From: Pseudomonas sp. CAN1
GTDB taxonomy: Bacteria > Pseudomonadota > Gammaproteobacteria > Pseudomonadales > Pseudomonadaceae
Length of the DNA: 64,000 bases
Assembly: GCF_030462585.1 (NCBI RefSeq)
Contig: NZ_JASMRU010000003.1
Span: 69,914 to 133,913, forward strand
Direction of reading: 5' to 3'
A program made the translations under genes and the position numbers. The stretch's first letter is position 1. Every line of letters starts with the position of its first letter. Under the pieces are notes generated by a model. That model was not told where the DNA came from and did not search any database. It saw nothing but the letters and a program-made list of their open reading frames with translations. Below, one piece after another: positions 63,817 to 64,000 of this stretch.

Positions 63817-64000
63817 TTATTCCGGCGATTCGACCGGCTTCTGCGGGAACAGCGAGCGACTGATGAATCGCGCGGTTTCATGCAGGCTGGCGCCGATCTG
63901 CTCCAGCTTCTCGCGCTCGTGCTGGGCGCTGATGCCGATGCCGGAAATGATGAAGCGCGGCTGCCGTTCGTGGTCGGTGATGGCGCTGGCGACCATGCTG
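63817..64000 (-). CDS. IclR family transcriptional regulator, C-terminal end, cut by the right edge
   Basis: Only the last 60 codons lie in the window, ending at a TAA at 63817. The peptide FIISGIGISAQHEREKLEQI followed by GASLHETARFISRSLFPQ fits the end of the IclR effector-binding domain (an xxIGISxP-like strand, then two helices). The start and the DNA-binding part are outside. Transcribed towards ilvE with a 390-bp gap, so control of ilvE cannot be claimed. Confidence 0.6.
   Translation of the reverse strand, partial: SMVASAITDHERQPRFIISGIGISAQHEREKLEQIGASLHETARFISRSLFPQKPVESPE

Overview
The window is a 64-kb piece of GC-rich chromosome from a Pseudomonas of the P. aeruginosa/P. nitroreducens/P. 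citronellolis side of the genus. This placement is inferred from gene content, gene order and protein likeness recalled from P. aeruginosa PAO1; no search was run. Nearly everything is core housekeeping DNA. I see no tRNA, rRNA, CRISPR array, insertion sequence or prophage.

Layout. 1-3.5 kb: the end of cysI with its DUF934 partner, then a coupled pair of sugar-nucleotide short-chain dehydrogenase-fold genes. 3.5-8 kb: sirB-like gene, outer-membrane oprG behind an ANR/FNR-type site, and a four-gene zinc-handling operon behind a Zur-like box. 8-11 kb: a small unknown gene, cnoX, a methyltransferase and a YbaY lipoprotein. 11-20.7 kb: nrdR, ribD, FMN riboswitch, ribE, ribBA, ribH, nusB, thiL, pgpA, two secreted proteins, ribA, a membrane protein and a btuF-like gene; this holds the whole riboflavin pathway apart from a dedicated phosphatase. 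20.9-27.8 kb: a less conserved stretch with an oxidoreductase/monooxygenase/LysR module, a DedA-PAP2 fusion, mpg, a methyltransferase and an RhlA-like hydrolase.

28-39.4 kb: proA, nadD, rsfS, rlmH, then the elongation cell-wall set mrdA (PBP2), rodA, mltB, rlpA and dacC, then ybeD, lipB and lipA. 39.4-43.7 kb: a second MltB-type transglycosylase, a small secreted protein, arfA (50 codons with an internal hairpin), a YCII protein and an MFS carrier. 43.7-55.4 kb: holA, lptE, leuS on the minus strand, ybeL-like and ydcF-like genes on the plus strand, then lnt, corC, ybeY, phoH and miaB on the minus strand. 55.5-64 kb: DUF1820, a Sel1 protein, hemL, thiE, thiD, the sensor kinase ladS, ilvE and the end of an IclR-type regulator.

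Intergenic DNA is rich in short palindromic repeats of at least four families: REP doublets with CGAGCAAGCTCG cores, CGGACGGAGTCCG doublets, GTAGGGCGgATAAC hairpins, and a 130-bp CCCTCTCCC element present twice in opposite orientation. The most unusual points are a REP doublet lying in frame inside the DUF934 gene, a loop-expanded REP arm present in two identical copies, an arfA reading frame with a perfect 10-bp hairpin before its stop, a leader reading frame and ribosome-site-masking hairpin between the FMN riboswitch and ribE, and an in-phase A AAA AAC slippery site between the two domains of rlpA. I found no clearly new multi-gene system.
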